A stretch of 16,813 nucleotides of DNA from the NCBI RefSeq assembly GCF_042432825.1, contig NZ_JBHLWN010000083.1, forward strand, positions 1 to 16,813, in the 5' to 3' direction. This document shows, in pieces, positions 1 through 8,296 of the stretch (position 1 is its first letter; every line of letters starts with the position of its first letter). A model generated the notes under the pieces. The model saw only the letters and a list, made by a program, of their open reading frames with translations. It made no database searches and was not told the origin of the DNA. The position numbers and the translations under genes are program-made. Source of the DNA: Gordoniibacillus chartarius (GTDB taxonomy: Bacteria; Bacillota; Bacilli; Paenibacillales; NBRC-103111).

Positions 1-1
1 A

Positions 2-91
2 ATTCGACAAACCCGTGATAAAGGCCTGCTTTACGCGGACTTTTTCACCGGACTTTTAGAAAGAAGGAGAAGAAATGAGTCCGATGATTAG
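2..91 (+). CDS. tnsB: Probable C-terminal tail of a TnsB-like transposase (5' end outside window)
   Basis: An open frame enters from the left edge (codons starting at position 2) and stops at TAG 89-91, overlapping the tnsC start by 17 nt. Its last residues read roughly KGLLYADFFTGLLERRRR followed by NESDD. A charged C-terminal tail overlapping tnsC fits the tnsB-tnsC order of Tn7-like operons, where the TnsB C-terminus contacts TnsC. Only about 30 residues are visible and none is diagnostic, so the identity rests on position. A second frame ending at TAG 57-59 cannot be excluded as the real tail. Confidence 0.4.
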   Translation: MRQTRDKGLLYADFFTGLLERRRRNESDD

Positions 92-1817
92 CGATGGAAA
101 TGTTGGTTTAAAAGGAACGCATATCTTTGCCAAATATACTGAGCAAATCAATCCCAAAAATCAAGGGAACCCTTTTATTGAAGCATTGCCTAACCGGGTT
201 GATATAAGTACTTTCATTGATGCACTTTATTCTGCACCCCCTATGGATTCGAAGTACAACAATTTATGCATTGAAGACCGTCTTGAATTGGTTCAACAAA
301 TACGGCCAGATTTTTGGTTGCCTCTACCTTCACACTATGATAAGTATCGAAATTTATATACGATGATCAAAATGGGTTATCAATCAAGAAATCCGATGCA
401 CGCAATGTATAATCGTCAGTTTGCAGTAGGTTGGGATGAGATATTTAAATCAGGTATTGATGAAAACGGCGCAAACTTAGCTGGGAATGTTCAGACAGCC
501 CAGAGTCTAGTCGAAATCGCCATCAATGGTTATGGAAAAACGCAAATATATGAACGAATGTTAACCAAATTGTTTCCACAAGTCATTCATCATAGTGAGT
601 ATCAAGGGAGAGCGCTAACGCAGACTCAACTGGTATGGTTAAAAGTAGAATGTCCATATAATAAATCGGTCGGTACATTTTGCAAAAGCTTTTATGCTGA
701 GGTAGATAAATTATTGGGAACGAACTTCTATGAAAGATATGCTGAAAAGCCTGGAACAATCGATAAACTGGTAATTAGACTGATTAAGACCGTGGCCCAA
801 GTTAATCTAGGTGTACTTGTGATTGATGAGATACAAAAAATTCAGAAGGCTTACTCTGGTGGAGAAGAGGACATGATCGATTTTATCACTCAACTTGTAA
901 ATACACTTGGAGTACCGGTTATTTTAATCGGATCATATAAAGCACTATACCTGTTCAAAGATTCGCTGGCTAATACCAGGAAGTGTTTGCCAAATGGCTA
1001 TGCAGAAAATATATCAGGCTATATGCTTGAGGATAGTTGGGAATGGAATCATTTCATCGAAAATCTTTGGGATCTTCAATATACAAAAACATATACCGAA
1101 GTCACGCCTGAGATAAAAAAAGCAATGCATTTTTATTCCATGGGGATTCCAGATATTGCGGTCAAGCTATTTATCCACATTCAATCCCTGACGATTGTAA
1201 ATGGTGGAGATGAGCGTATACGCGTGTCTTATATTCGTGAGGTGTCAGAAAGAAGTCTGAACTTAGTTCAGCCTATATTTAATAGAATACGCTCGGGCGA
1301 TCCAACCGCGTACAAAGAATTGGATGATATTAAGCCGGATTGGGTTCCATTAAACGGCTATATAAAAGAGGCGTCTCATAGGATTACTGTACACGGAAGC
1401 TTAGCAGAAGAACATGCGCGAGTTCTTCAGGAAAAAAGAAAAGAAGAGATCTTGGCTAAACTAACGGAATTTGCACTGCAGCTTGTTCAATCTTCAACTG
1501 ATGCAGAAGTTCTAGCGAATAAGGTTTATGATGCTAGTTCTGGAATGGGCGATATTACCTTAATGTTTGGTCAGATTGCACGGCTTGTTGTAGATAACGC
1601 TGATTATACTCAGGTAGTAACTAAAAGCAATATTATAAAATCAACAGAAGAGCTTCCGAAAAAGAAAGTAGTGAAAAAGGTAAAACCTGAATTGAAGCAC
1701 GATGATATTCGATATGTTGTTCAAGTTGGGCACAGAAAAGGGTTAACTACGGAAGAAGCACTTGAGGAAAAGGGGTATATAAGAGGCGTAGATGAGTTGC
1801 TAGATATTATATCTTAA
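75..1817 (+). CDS. tnsC: TnsC-like AAA+ ATPase, transposition regulator of a Tn7-like element
   Basis: This 580-aa protein is close in length to Tn7 TnsC (about 555 aa). It has an AAA+ core: Walker A AINGYGKT at residues 149-156 (K155, T156, with Ala in the first P-loop position, which the [AG]xxxxGK[ST] pattern allows), Walker B VLVIDEIQ with D251 and E252, and a sensor-like strand PVILIGS near residue 276-282. The C-terminus is rich in lysine (KKKVVKKVK). By family knowledge TnsC is the ATP-dependent adaptor that assembles on DNA at a site chosen by a TnsD/TniQ protein and recruits the TnsA/TnsB transposase. The start at ATG 75 follows AGAAGGAGAAGAA, a good ribosome binding site. Two TniQ-type genes follow directly (29 nt to the first), which supports Tn7-type TnsC rather than a generic ATPase. 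Confidence 0.88.
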   Translation: MSPMISDGNVGLKGTHIFAKYTEQINPKNQGNPFIEALPNRVDISTFIDALYSAPPMDSKYNNLCIEDRLELVQQIRPDFWLPLPSHYDKYRNLYTMIKMGYQSRNPMHAMYNRQFAVGWDEIFKSGIDENGANLAGNVQTAQSLVEIAINGYGKTQIYERMLTKLFPQVIHHSEYQGRALTQTQLVWLKVECPYNKSVGTFCKSFYAEVDKLLGTNFYERYAEKPGTIDKLVIRLIKTVAQVNLGVLVIDEIQKIQKAYSGGEEDMIDFITQLVNTLGVPVILIGSYKALYLFKDSLANTRKCLPNGYAENISGYMLEDSWEWNHFIENLWDLQYTKTYTEVTPEIKKAMHFYSMGIPDIAVKLFIHIQSLTIVNGGDERIRVSYIREVSERSLNLVQPIFNRIRSGDPTAYKELDDIKPDWVPLNGYIKEASHRITVHGSLAEEHARVLQEKRKEEILAKLTEFALQLVQSSTDAEVLANKVYDASSGMGDITLMFGQIARLVVDNADYTQVVTKSNIIKSTEELPKKKVVKKVKPELKHDDIRYVVQVGHRKGLTTEEALEEKGYIRGVDELLDIIS

Positions 1818-1846
1818 ATTCGAAAAGACAATGATGGGGGTGCTGT

Positions 1847-3772
1847 ATGCCTCAAATGCTCTTCTTCCCTGAACCGTTACCCGATGAAGATTTTCGAAGC
1901 ATTGTTTATCGTTATCACCTTATGTCCTCCAATTCCATATTTTCAGAGTCAAAGGAAGAACTGTTCGGTATAAGGTCCCATAAAAATCTTATGTTTCCGA
2001 TGAAACTTGAATATTTTTGTTGCAGACTTCCGATTGGGCATTCTCTTCGACTTAATACCTTCATTGAAAAGCATACATGGGTAGGGTTAATATTCTGTTT
2101 CCTTACAAAAACAAATCAAGAAAAAATACATATGCTCATGAAATTCGGTAATGAAAAATTATATCAAACAACTCTACTCCATATAGCAGGGCTATTCTCA
2201 AAACAGATACGATATTGCCCTGAATGTTTGAAAGTTGATGAAGAACAATTCGGAATTTGTTACGTACATCGTATTCATCAACTATCGTTCCTTGATTATT
2301 GTCCAGTTCACTATTCGAAACTTATTAATGCGTGCCCAAATTGTAATTATCCTTTGAGTAAAGACTATGCAGAAGAACTCATTTACCAATCGAAATGCAA
2401 AAAATGCAAATCAACTATGGAAACTCCACTAATTGAAAAGACAAACTCCATTACTATGTTCAAAGATAAACTGATGCAGGATTTATGCAAACTACGAGAT
2501 TACTCTGATCAGCTTAGTGCTGAAATTATTCAATTAAAGTTAATGATGAAATTGTGGGAACTAAAATATATTCATTACCGTGGTCGTGTGATGAAATTGG
2601 AGTTTTTAAGCGAAATGGTATCCAAATATTCATCAGAGCAGCTAAAAGTAATTGGGTTAGAGAAGACTCAATTAGTATCAAAACATTTTGTAGCTCGTTT
2701 TCTGACGTTGGATGATATGAGAAGACATGTCTTGTTTTATATCGTGCTAATCCAGTATCTTTTTCATTCCGTTGATGAGTTACTTAGCTATAATCATCCT
2801 ATCGCAATTCAAGTTCCTTTTGGTAATGGCCCTTGGGAGTGCTACAACACAATATGTGAAGGATATAATCGAAAGGTGATTAACCGTTGTACTCGTAATT
2901 CGAAGGGATCAGGTGGTTCTACAGTTTCGGTTGAATTTGTGTGTCCAATTTGTGGTTATACTTATTCACGGTTATGGAAACCGGAAGGGGATGAATCACG
3001 CAAACCCTTGGTCGTTAGTAAGGGGCATCTGTGGCAAGAAAAAGTGAAGGATCTTTATAGTGCGGGATATTCAATTTATCAGATTCGAAAAAAAACCGGC
3101 TTTTCCGAAACCGCGTTAAAAACTTATGTAAATCAGTTAAAGTACCAGATGGTAAAAGCATCAGAATTAAAGATCCCTTATGATACTTCATTAGCTATAA
3201 AAGAAACTGCAACTACTGGGGTATTGGAGAACAAGTATATATTTCGAAATATATTGTTGGAGACGGCAAGAGAAAAGAAGACCACAAAGCGAATAACGAT
3301 GCTTCGTTTACATCCAAGAGAATATAACTGGTTATATCGACATGATTCGGAGTGGCTAAACAAACATTTTCCGAGACAGGCAAGAGTTAAAGAAAAAATT
3401 GATTTAAAAGATTTCGACATAATACTGGCAAAGAAAATTTGGGAAGTAACTAATCAATTGAAAATAACTTGTAGCACCAGGATAAGAAAACACACAATAT
3501 TGAATCAATTAACCCCTTTGGAAAAATCAAGGATAACAAATATGCAAGAGCGCTTACCAGAGAGCACAAGAGTATTACAGCAATCGATTGAAGATTTTGA
3601 GTCTTTTTTAATTAGAGGCCTTAACCGAATATTTAAGAAGTTGAGGATGAAAGGATATCGGACCGTAACGTATAGAGCTGTTTTAAATTATTCTAAGCAA
3701 TATGGTCGATGTGGAGACGAGACAAGGGCCAAAATTGAGATGTTATTAGAGCAACTCAATCGAGAAGTCTAA
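1847..3772 (+). CDS. tniQ: TniQ/TnsD-family target-selection protein, copy 1
   Basis: A 641-aa protein with the N-terminal TniQ pattern (FFPEPLPDEDFRSIVYRYH, then ELFG and LMFP) followed by zinc-binding Cys/His pairs: CPEC (C124, C127), CPVH (C152, H155), CPNC (C163, C166) and CKKC (C184, C187). Further on are FGNGPWEC, CPICGYTYSR and a C-terminal helix-turn-helix-like stretch (YSIYQIRKKTGFSETALKTY), then WLYRHDSEWL. The length and the C-terminal extension resemble TnsD, the sequence-specific binder of the attachment site that recruits TnsC, rather than the short TniQ of CRISPR-associated transposons. ATG 1847 lies behind GGGGGTG with good spacing. The gene starts 29 nt after tnsC. The DNA site it recognises cannot be read from the sequence. 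Confidence 0.85.
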   Translation: MPQMLFFPEPLPDEDFRSIVYRYHLMSSNSIFSESKEELFGIRSHKNLMFPMKLEYFCCRLPIGHSLRLNTFIEKHTWVGLIFCFLTKTNQEKIHMLMKFGNEKLYQTTLLHIAGLFSKQIRYCPECLKVDEEQFGICYVHRIHQLSFLDYCPVHYSKLINACPNCNYPLSKDYAEELIYQSKCKKCKSTMETPLIEKTNSITMFKDKLMQDLCKLRDYSDQLSAEIIQLKLMMKLWELKYIHYRGRVMKLEFLSEMVSKYSSEQLKVIGLEKTQLVSKHFVARFLTLDDMRRHVLFYIVLIQYLFHSVDELLSYNHPIAIQVPFGNGPWECYNTICEGYNRKVINRCTRNSKGSGGSTVSVEFVCPICGYTYSRLWKPEGDESRKPLVVSKGHLWQEKVKDLYSAGYSIYQIRKKTGFSETALKTYVNQLKYQMVKASELKIPYDTSLAIKETATTGVLENKYIFRNILLETAREKKTTKRITMLRLHPREYNWLYRHDSEWLNKHFPRQARVKEKIDLKDFDIILAKKIWEVTNQLKITCSTRIRKHTILNQLTPLEKSRITNMQERLPESTRVLQQSIEDFESFLIRGLNRIFKKLRMKGYRTVTYRAVLNYSKQYGRCGDETRAKIEMLLEQLNREV

Positions 3773-3870
3773 AGGAAAACAGAGGTAAATATTTCGTACT
3801 ATGTTGGGAATATCCTTATCGGAAAGGGGAAAAATAATCATATTGCCAATTAGTTTGGAGTGAAGGCAGT

Positions 3871-5718
3871 ATGATATATTTTCCTTCTTTGTTCCCGGAT
3901 GAAATACTATATAGTGCTTTTTCCAGATATCATAGAGATTCAGGAAACGAGAATCATAAACTGACGATGGAAGATTTATTTGGGGATACACAAGTGTGTG
4001 CATCATTACTATTCCCATCCCATTTGACTTCTCTATGTGATAGAATGCCTCCTGGAAGTTTGTATAGTCCTGAAGAGTTAATTATTTACCATACATTTCT
4101 CCCATACTATGCGCTTTTTATTTCTGACAAAAGATATTTAGAAATGAAAGAAATAATGAAGTCAGGTAAGGGGACTTCTGCTTACATGCAGATTGGTAAA
4201 CCGGCCTCGACGGTTAAAACACAACAAGGATTAAGGTATTGCCCGACTTGTGTTATTAGAGATCGCGAAATCTATGGAGAGGCGTATTGGCATAGGTCCC
4301 ACCAGGCCGATGGGGTATTTGTATGTCATTATCACCCTAATGCGCTTATCACAACCAATGTGACACATACCAAGCAAAGAAATAAGCACGAATATGTATC
4401 GTTAGAAATTATTTTGAAGAATGAGGACTTACAGTACAATCCAGTACCTCCCCAGTCTTTTAATATCCTGAAGTTTATTGCTGAACAGACAAATCTTCTC
4501 TTGAGCAGTAGTTGGAATCCTCTCGGTTTGCTTAAACTGAATCGATTTTATGTATCGAAGTTGCAACATATGGGTCTGGCCAATCATACGGGAAGAATCA
4601 GGTGGGCGGATCTAATACCTGCATTTAACCTATTTTTCGGAAAAGAATTGCTAATAGAACTTCAAAGTCACATTGAACTTTCGCAAGAAGCAACATGGCT
4701 ACATAAATTACTTAGGAAACCGCGTGTTACGTGCCACCCGTTAAGGCATCTATTGGTTCTTGGTTTTCTAGGCGAGACTATCGAAAGCATGACTAATCAA
4801 ATATCTGATTATAAGATATCTTATGAACCTTTTGGGAAAGGGCCATGGCCATGTCTCAACAAAGCTGCAAATCATTATAAAGATCCAGTGATATCATCAT
4901 GTGAAATTACAAGATGTTCAAAAACGGGAATGCCAGTAGGAACTTTCTCCTGTTCCTGTGGATTTGTCTATTCGCGGAAAGGGCCAGATCAATCCAATGA
5001 TGATCGTTTTAAGATTGGCCGAATAAAAAACTTTGGTGAAGTATGGAACGAGAAATTGCGAATTATATCTCAACAAGATATATCGCTGAGAGAAATGTCC
5101 AGAAGGCTTGGTTGTGATCCGAAAACAGTGATAAGTAGGCTTTCCGATAGCAAAACAGTCATATCATCTGCGGTTGATCAAGAAAGCATGCGCTATAAAG
5201 AAGAATGGAAGAAATTAATAAGTAGTAATAGTGAGTTGTCTGTAACCGAGCTTAGAAAACTAAATCAATCTGCTTATACCTGGCTGTACAGACATGATAG
5301 GACGTGGTTGCATGAACATTCGCCCGTTAATAGGAAGAGTATTAAAAAGCGTGAACGGATCAATTGGGAAGAAAGGGATCATCAAATTGCTAAAGAGGTT
5401 CAATTAGCGGCAAATGAAATTTTGTATGGAAAATCTGATAAACTTATCAGGGTAACGAAAACAGAGATCGGACGAAGGATCGGTAAGTTACCTCTTTTAT
5501 TTAAAATGTTACACAAGTTACCTGAAACGGCCAAACAATTAAATGTTGTATTGGAGACGGTTGAGGAATTTCAAAAAAGACGAATTAATCTCAAGGCAGT
5601 AGAATTGATGAATACGAATGCAATTGTTAAGCGTTGGGAACTGATTCGGGTTTCTGGCTTAAGAAAGAAGTTTATTGAAATTCATCATGATGTAATTGAT
5701 GACCTCACTGTAACATAG
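3871..5718 (+). CDS. tniQ: TniQ/TnsD-family target-selection protein, copy 2 (paralogue of the preceding gene)
   Basis: A 615-aa protein with the same layout as its upstream neighbour: N-terminal IYFPSLFPDEILYSAFSRYH, then DLFG and LLFP, the first zinc site at identical residue numbers (C124, C127, C152, H155), FGKGPWPC, CSCGFVYSR, a helix-turn-helix-like segment (ISLREMSRRLGCDPKTVISR) and WLYRHDRTWLHEH. The second zinc site of copy 1 (CPNC...CKKC) is absent. Shared motifs along the whole length indicate an ancient duplication. By family knowledge it should direct transposition to a DNA target with TnsC. It may select a different site from copy 1 or act with it as a pair. ATG 3871 follows GGAGTGAAGG. 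The 98-nt gap from copy 1 shows no obvious gene. Confidence 0.84.
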   Translation: MIYFPSLFPDEILYSAFSRYHRDSGNENHKLTMEDLFGDTQVCASLLFPSHLTSLCDRMPPGSLYSPEELIIYHTFLPYYALFISDKRYLEMKEIMKSGKGTSAYMQIGKPASTVKTQQGLRYCPTCVIRDREIYGEAYWHRSHQADGVFVCHYHPNALITTNVTHTKQRNKHEYVSLEIILKNEDLQYNPVPPQSFNILKFIAEQTNLLLSSSWNPLGLLKLNRFYVSKLQHMGLANHTGRIRWADLIPAFNLFFGKELLIELQSHIELSQEATWLHKLLRKPRVTCHPLRHLLVLGFLGETIESMTNQISDYKISYEPFGKGPWPCLNKAANHYKDPVISSCEITRCSKTGMPVGTFSCSCGFVYSRKGPDQSNDDRFKIGRIKNFGEVWNEKLRIISQQDISLREMSRRLGCDPKTVISRLSDSKTVISSAVDQESMRYKEEWKKLISSNSELSVTELRKLNQSAYTWLYRHDRTWLHEHSPVNRKSIKKRERINWEERDHQIAKEVQLAANEILYGKSDKLIRVTKTEIGRRIGKLPLLFKMLHKLPETAKQLNVVLETVEEFQKRRINLKAVELMNTNAIVKRWELIRVSGLRKKFIEIHHDVIDDLTVT

Positions 5719-5766
5719 TAGTAGAGATGAATATGCGAAAACAAATTGCCAATGAAGGTGATAATA

Positions 5767-6174
5767 ATGACATTGCTTAATGACGAAGAAAAAGTCACTT
5801 TCTTAATCGATCTATTAGAACGCCATATTGATAAACTTCCGAGTGAGAACAGCTTTGTAAATTATCTTGAATCAATCCGTGTTTTTTTAAAGACTAAAGA
5901 TCCAATTCTTCAAAAGACGGCAATCTCTAATAGTGAGTTATTTATAGACAACTTCTCCCATGTTTTAAATAACTGTATTACTTCCAAACAGGCGGTAGGT
6001 TCACTAATAGCTGCATTCGATAAAGTGGGATATGCTGATTCAATGGATGCTGCTGCGATTATTATTGAGTTTGAGGATCTTCTAAAACAAATGTCTGAAG
6101 AAGAAGCTGAAAAATTATATAACGAACGTTGGATAATTGATAAATATCGGGTTGATGTTCGGCCTAAACTCTAA
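5767..6174 (+). CDS. Small acidic helical protein of unknown function in the Tn7-like operon
   Basis: A 135-aa protein that I do not recognise. It is rich in Leu, Ile, Asp and Glu with no membrane segment or Cys motif and appears entirely helical (for example FLIDLLERHIDKL near the start and EDLLKQMSEEEAEKLYNE near the end). The start is placed at ATG 5767 because GAAGGTGAT ends six nt before it; upstream in-frame TTG 5746 has no comparable site. It begins 48 nt after the second tniQ gene and lies in the same direction, so it is probably co-transcribed. This is where Tn7 carries tnsE, but neither length nor composition supports TnsE. A role as a transposition accessory or as element cargo is inference. 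Confidence 0.7.
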   Translation: MTLLNDEEKVTFLIDLLERHIDKLPSENSFVNYLESIRVFLKTKDPILQKTAISNSELFIDNFSHVLNNCITSKQAVGSLIAAFDKVGYADSMDAAAIIIEFEDLLKQMSEEEAEKLYNERWIIDKYRVDVRPKL

Positions 6175-6195
6175 ATTGAGAGGAATAACTTAATT

Positions 6196-6474
6196 ATGTC
6201 CCAGATGTCAAGCCGACGATTAATGATTAAACATTACGCACAAGCTGTTATTTTGGAGCTCCAGCAATTAGGCTATCCTTGTGAAGAAGCGAAAGAGGTT
6301 TTTTTTCGCCATTATAGGGACATGAAGCGTGCGTTTGGACTTGAGCCGAATGTATCCGAATTTGCAAAGTTAGTCGATGAGTTTGAACGAGCGATGAAAC
6401 GAAAATACAACCCGAATGATCCAAATCAAATTTATGTGGGCCACCTTCGGGAACGTGTGAGGACGAAAAAATGA
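6196..6474 (+). CDS. Small basic protein of unknown function in the Tn7-like operon
   Basis: A 92-aa protein that I do not recognise. It is basic, apparently helical, and has recognisable blocks such as VFFRHYRDMKRAFGLEPN and EFAKLVDEFERAMKRKY, ending VRTKK. It starts 21 nt after the preceding gene; the only upstream signal, GAGAGGA, is rather far from ATG 6196, and ATG 6205 is an alternative start. Its basic charge, next to the acidic product of the previous gene, could suggest a DNA-binding or pairing role, but that is speculation. The frame stays open for 65 codons beyond the TGA stop (see the next entry). Confidence 0.65.
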   Translation: MSQMSSRRLMIKHYAQAVILELQQLGYPCEEAKEVFFRHYRDMKRAFGLEPNVSEFAKLVDEFERAMKRKYNPNDPNQIYVGHLRERVRTKK

Positions 6475-6672
6475 AATTCTGCTATTGATGCTTTTGTCGG
6501 TCCTTCCGAAGGCGTGAATGATCTTCGTCAGAGACATTTTGGGGACGAAGTTTGCGCGGCTATTTCGACGAGATTTGCCAACCAAGGAGAACTGCTTGCA
6601 TTCTTTCCACTACTTGGCGTACATTTTGAGCAGTTGTCCCAGTCCTGGCTCTTCAAGATCAAAAAAGCATAG
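6475..6672 (+). pseudogene. In-frame open extension downstream of the small basic gene, possible remnant
   Basis: Directly after the TGA at 6472-6474 the same frame continues open for 65 codons to TAG 6670-6672. The translation has a protein-like composition (for example DLRQRHFGDEVCAAIS and ELLAFFPLLGVHFEQLSQSW). It has no good start codon with a ribosome binding site. It could be the former C-terminus of the 92-aa gene cut by a nonsense mutation, a fragment of another gene, or chance. I do not recognise the sequence. Confidence 0.25.
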
Positions 6673-6756
6673 GATTTCTTGTTGCCGTGATTAATTTTTG
6701 ATGCCGCTTGTTTTACAATTGCTTCCGTCTGAAGTTTCTAGGTGGGGGCAATTTGA

Positions 6757-6891
6757 TGTTCATTTATCTCGAAACTCGATCTGATGCGAATAGGTAACTC
6801 GTTGATTGGGTCTATCCCTATGGAGGGGGGAAGTGATCCAAAAGAAAATTTAAAACCGAAAAGAATGAATAATTGCCTAACAGCCTGGTAA
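6757..6891 (+). pseudogene. 3'-end gene remnant ending at a hairpin
   Basis: A 44-codon open stretch runs from just after a TGA (6754-6756) to TAA 6889-6891. Its translation looks coding (LMRIGNSLIGSIPMEGGSDP, then KENLKPKRMNNCLTAW). In-frame ATG 6784 has no ribosome binding site. A hairpin with a T-tract begins at the stop codon, as expected at the true 3' end of a gene whose 5' part has been lost. The family was not recognised. Apart from this and the preceding extension, I see nothing identifiable in 6475-6951. Confidence 0.25.
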
Positions 6892-6928
6892 AGATGGTAA
6901 TAAATCTATCATCTTTATGAGGTTTTTT
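6890..6928 (+). terminator. Hairpin with downstream T-tract, possible terminator
   Basis: A 10-bp stem (AAAGATGGTA with TATCATCTTT, one G-U pair) encloses a 7-nt loop at 6890-6916. Six T residues follow at 6923-6928 after a 6-nt gap. The AT-rich stem and the gap make it a weak intrinsic terminator at best. It could end transcription coming from the Tn7-like operon before the IS element and jetD. Confidence 0.4.
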
Positions 6929-6942
6929 AATTTTAATAGACT

Positions 6943-6951
6943 TCTCATGCA
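6943..6951 (+). repeat. Left target-site duplication of the IS256-family element
   Basis: TCTCATGCA lies immediately outside the left end of the IS and is repeated exactly at 8339-8347. A 9-bp duplication fits the 8-9 bp known for the IS256 family. Confidence 0.85.
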
Positions 6952-6978
6952 AGTTGAGTCCGTATAATTGTGTAAAAT
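6952..6978 (+). repeat. Left terminal inverted repeat of the IS
   Basis: The 27-bp end beginning AGTTGAGTCC and finishing TGTGTAAAAT pairs with the complement of 8312-8338 at 18 of 27 positions. The match is strongest in its AGTCC block and its inner TGTGTAAAAT block. The TATAAT at 6963-6968 lies within it. Confidence 0.85.
6963..6968 (+). promoter_or_regulatory. Perfect -10 hexamer in the left IS end (half of a circle-junction promoter)
   Basis: TATAAT lies 11 nt inside the left end. The right end finishes with TTGACC (8333-8338), reading outward. If the ends are joined in a circular intermediate with about 6 bp between them, these hexamers would be 17 bp apart and form a strong promoter reading into the transposase. 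Circular intermediates are known for IS256; use of this promoter is inference. Confidence 0.5.
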
Positions 6979-7013
6979 GGTAGTTTACTGAAAATAAAGG
7001 GAGCCATAATCCC

Positions 7014-7031
7014 AATCCCTCAGTTAGAATG
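7014..7031 (+). repeat. Left subterminal inverted repeat of the IS
   Basis: AATCCCTCAGTTAGAATG matches the complement of 8297-8314 at 17 of 18 positions. On the right this block is fused to the terminal repeat. On the left it lies about 35 bp further in. It may be an additional transposase-binding or regulatory site. Confidence 0.6.
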
Positions 7032-7070
7032 ATGGTGTCTAAGCAACATTCTTCAGGAGGAGATTCAGAT

Positions 7071-8294
7071 ATGGCTCAATACCAGATTAACGTAGATTCT
7101 CAACTTTTGCATCAACTTTTCTTAGGCAACACCCAGGATTCCGGTGTTGCAAAATTGCTGGAATCGGTACTGAACCAAATCTTACAGGCGCAGGTGACGG
7201 AACAATTGGAGGCACAGCGTTATGAGCGTACCGAAAACCGGCAAGGTTACCGCAACGGCTCCTATCCCCATCAACTGCATACGCGTATTGGCACGATTAC
7301 GTTGAGTGTGCCGCGTATCCGTGGCGGAAAGTTTACAACGGAGCTGTTTGCCCGTTACCAGCGCAGCGAACAAGCGCTCATTTTGACGATGATGGAGATG
7401 GTCGTCAATGGGGTTTCCACGCGCAAGGTGGCTCAAGTAACGGAAGAACTGTGCGGTACCGAGTTCTCCAAATCCACTGTAGCCGATCTGTGCAAGCGTC
7501 TGGATCCGATCGTAACGGCTTGGAATAATCGTCCGCTTTCTGACAGCCGATTTCCCTTTGTCCTCGTTGATGCGCTGTATTTGAAGGTGCGGGAAGACGG
7601 ACGTGTTCGCAATCGCGGCGTGATGCTCGCCGTTGGCGTCAACACGGACGGGTATCGGGAAGTGCTGGGCCTGATGCTCGGAGACACGGAATCCGAAGAA
7701 AGCTGGACGGAGTTCTTCAACTGGCTCAAGTCCCGCGGACTCCGTGGCGTGGATCTGATCGTGTCTGATGATCATGGCGGGGTGGTTCGCTCGATTCGCC
7801 AACAATTGCAGGGCGTGACTTGGCAGCGGTGTCAGACGCACTTTATGCGCAACGTACTGGATGCCTCTCCGAAAGTCCTGAAGGATGAAATCCACACGCA
7901 TGTACGAGCGATCCTGGAGGCGCCCAACCCGGAAGCGGCCCGGCTGCTTTTGCAGCAGACGTTGGCGGCTTACGAGGACAAAGCGGCGAAGGCGATGCGG
8001 ATTCTGGAAGCCGGTTTTGACGATGTCACCGCCGTTTTGAGCCTGCCGGAAAAGTACCGTAAGCGCTTGAGAACGACAAACAGCGTAGAACGTCTGAATG
8101 AGGAAGTTCGCCGCCGGGAACGCGTGATTCGCATTTTTCCCAACCGGGAATCCGTCATTCGACTCATCGGTGCACTACTCATGGAACAGGACGAGAAATG
8201 GGCTTCCGGCAAGAAGTACCTCGATATGGTCGAATACCTGGAATGGCGTGAAAGCCGGCCAAAATCTGTCTCGAAAGTAACCCGAATCATGTAG
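7071..8294 (+). CDS. IS256-family (Mutator-type) DDE transposase
   Basis: A 407-aa transposase, close to the family norm of about 390-410 aa, that catalyses cut-and-copy movement of its IS. It shows the N-terminal YERTENRQGYRNGSYPHQL and TLSVPRIRGGKFTTELFARY blocks, the predicted catalytic Asp in FVLVDALYLKVRED, a second Asp in DLIVSDDHGG, the family CQTHFMRNVL motif, and the catalytic Glu in TTNSVERLNEEVRRRERVI. ATG 7071 is preferred because AGGAGG lies ten nt upstream; an earlier in-frame ATG at 7029 overlaps the subterminal repeat and lacks such a site. The frame is intact, so the copy may be active. Confidence 0.93.
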   Translation: MAQYQINVDSQLLHQLFLGNTQDSGVAKLLESVLNQILQAQVTEQLEAQRYERTENRQGYRNGSYPHQLHTRIGTITLSVPRIRGGKFTTELFARYQRSEQALILTMMEMVVNGVSTRKVAQVTEELCGTEFSKSTVADLCKRLDPIVTAWNNRPLSDSRFPFVLVDALYLKVREDGRVRNRGVMLAVGVNTDGYREVLGLMLGDTESEESWTEFFNWLKSRGLRGVDLIVSDDHGGVVRSIRQQLQGVTWQRCQTHFMRNVLDASPKVLKDEIHTHVRAILEAPNPEAARLLLQQTLAAYEDKAAKAMRILEAGFDDVTAVLSLPEKYRKRLRTTNSVERLNEEVRRRERVIRIFPNRESVIRLIGALLMEQDEKWASGKKYLDMVEYLEWRESRPKSVSKVTRIM

Positions 8295-8296
8295 CC

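Noticed and set aside
3746..4018. Minus-strand open frame between the two tniQ genes
   Set aside because: It overlaps the start of the second tniQ gene and has no recognisable motif or translation signal.
6500..6515. Short perfect palindrome CCTTCCGAAGG
   Set aside because: It has an 11-base span with no loop and no T-tract, too little to call an operator or terminator.
1..6951. CRISPR array or Cas genes that would make this a CRISPR-associated transposon
   Set aside because: No spaced direct repeats and no Cas-like protein were seen; both TniQ proteins are long and TnsD-like.
7182..7901. Long open frame on the minus strand inside the transposase gene
   Set aside because: It is the antisense shadow of a G+C-rich transposase gene, with no ribosome binding site and low-complexity composition.
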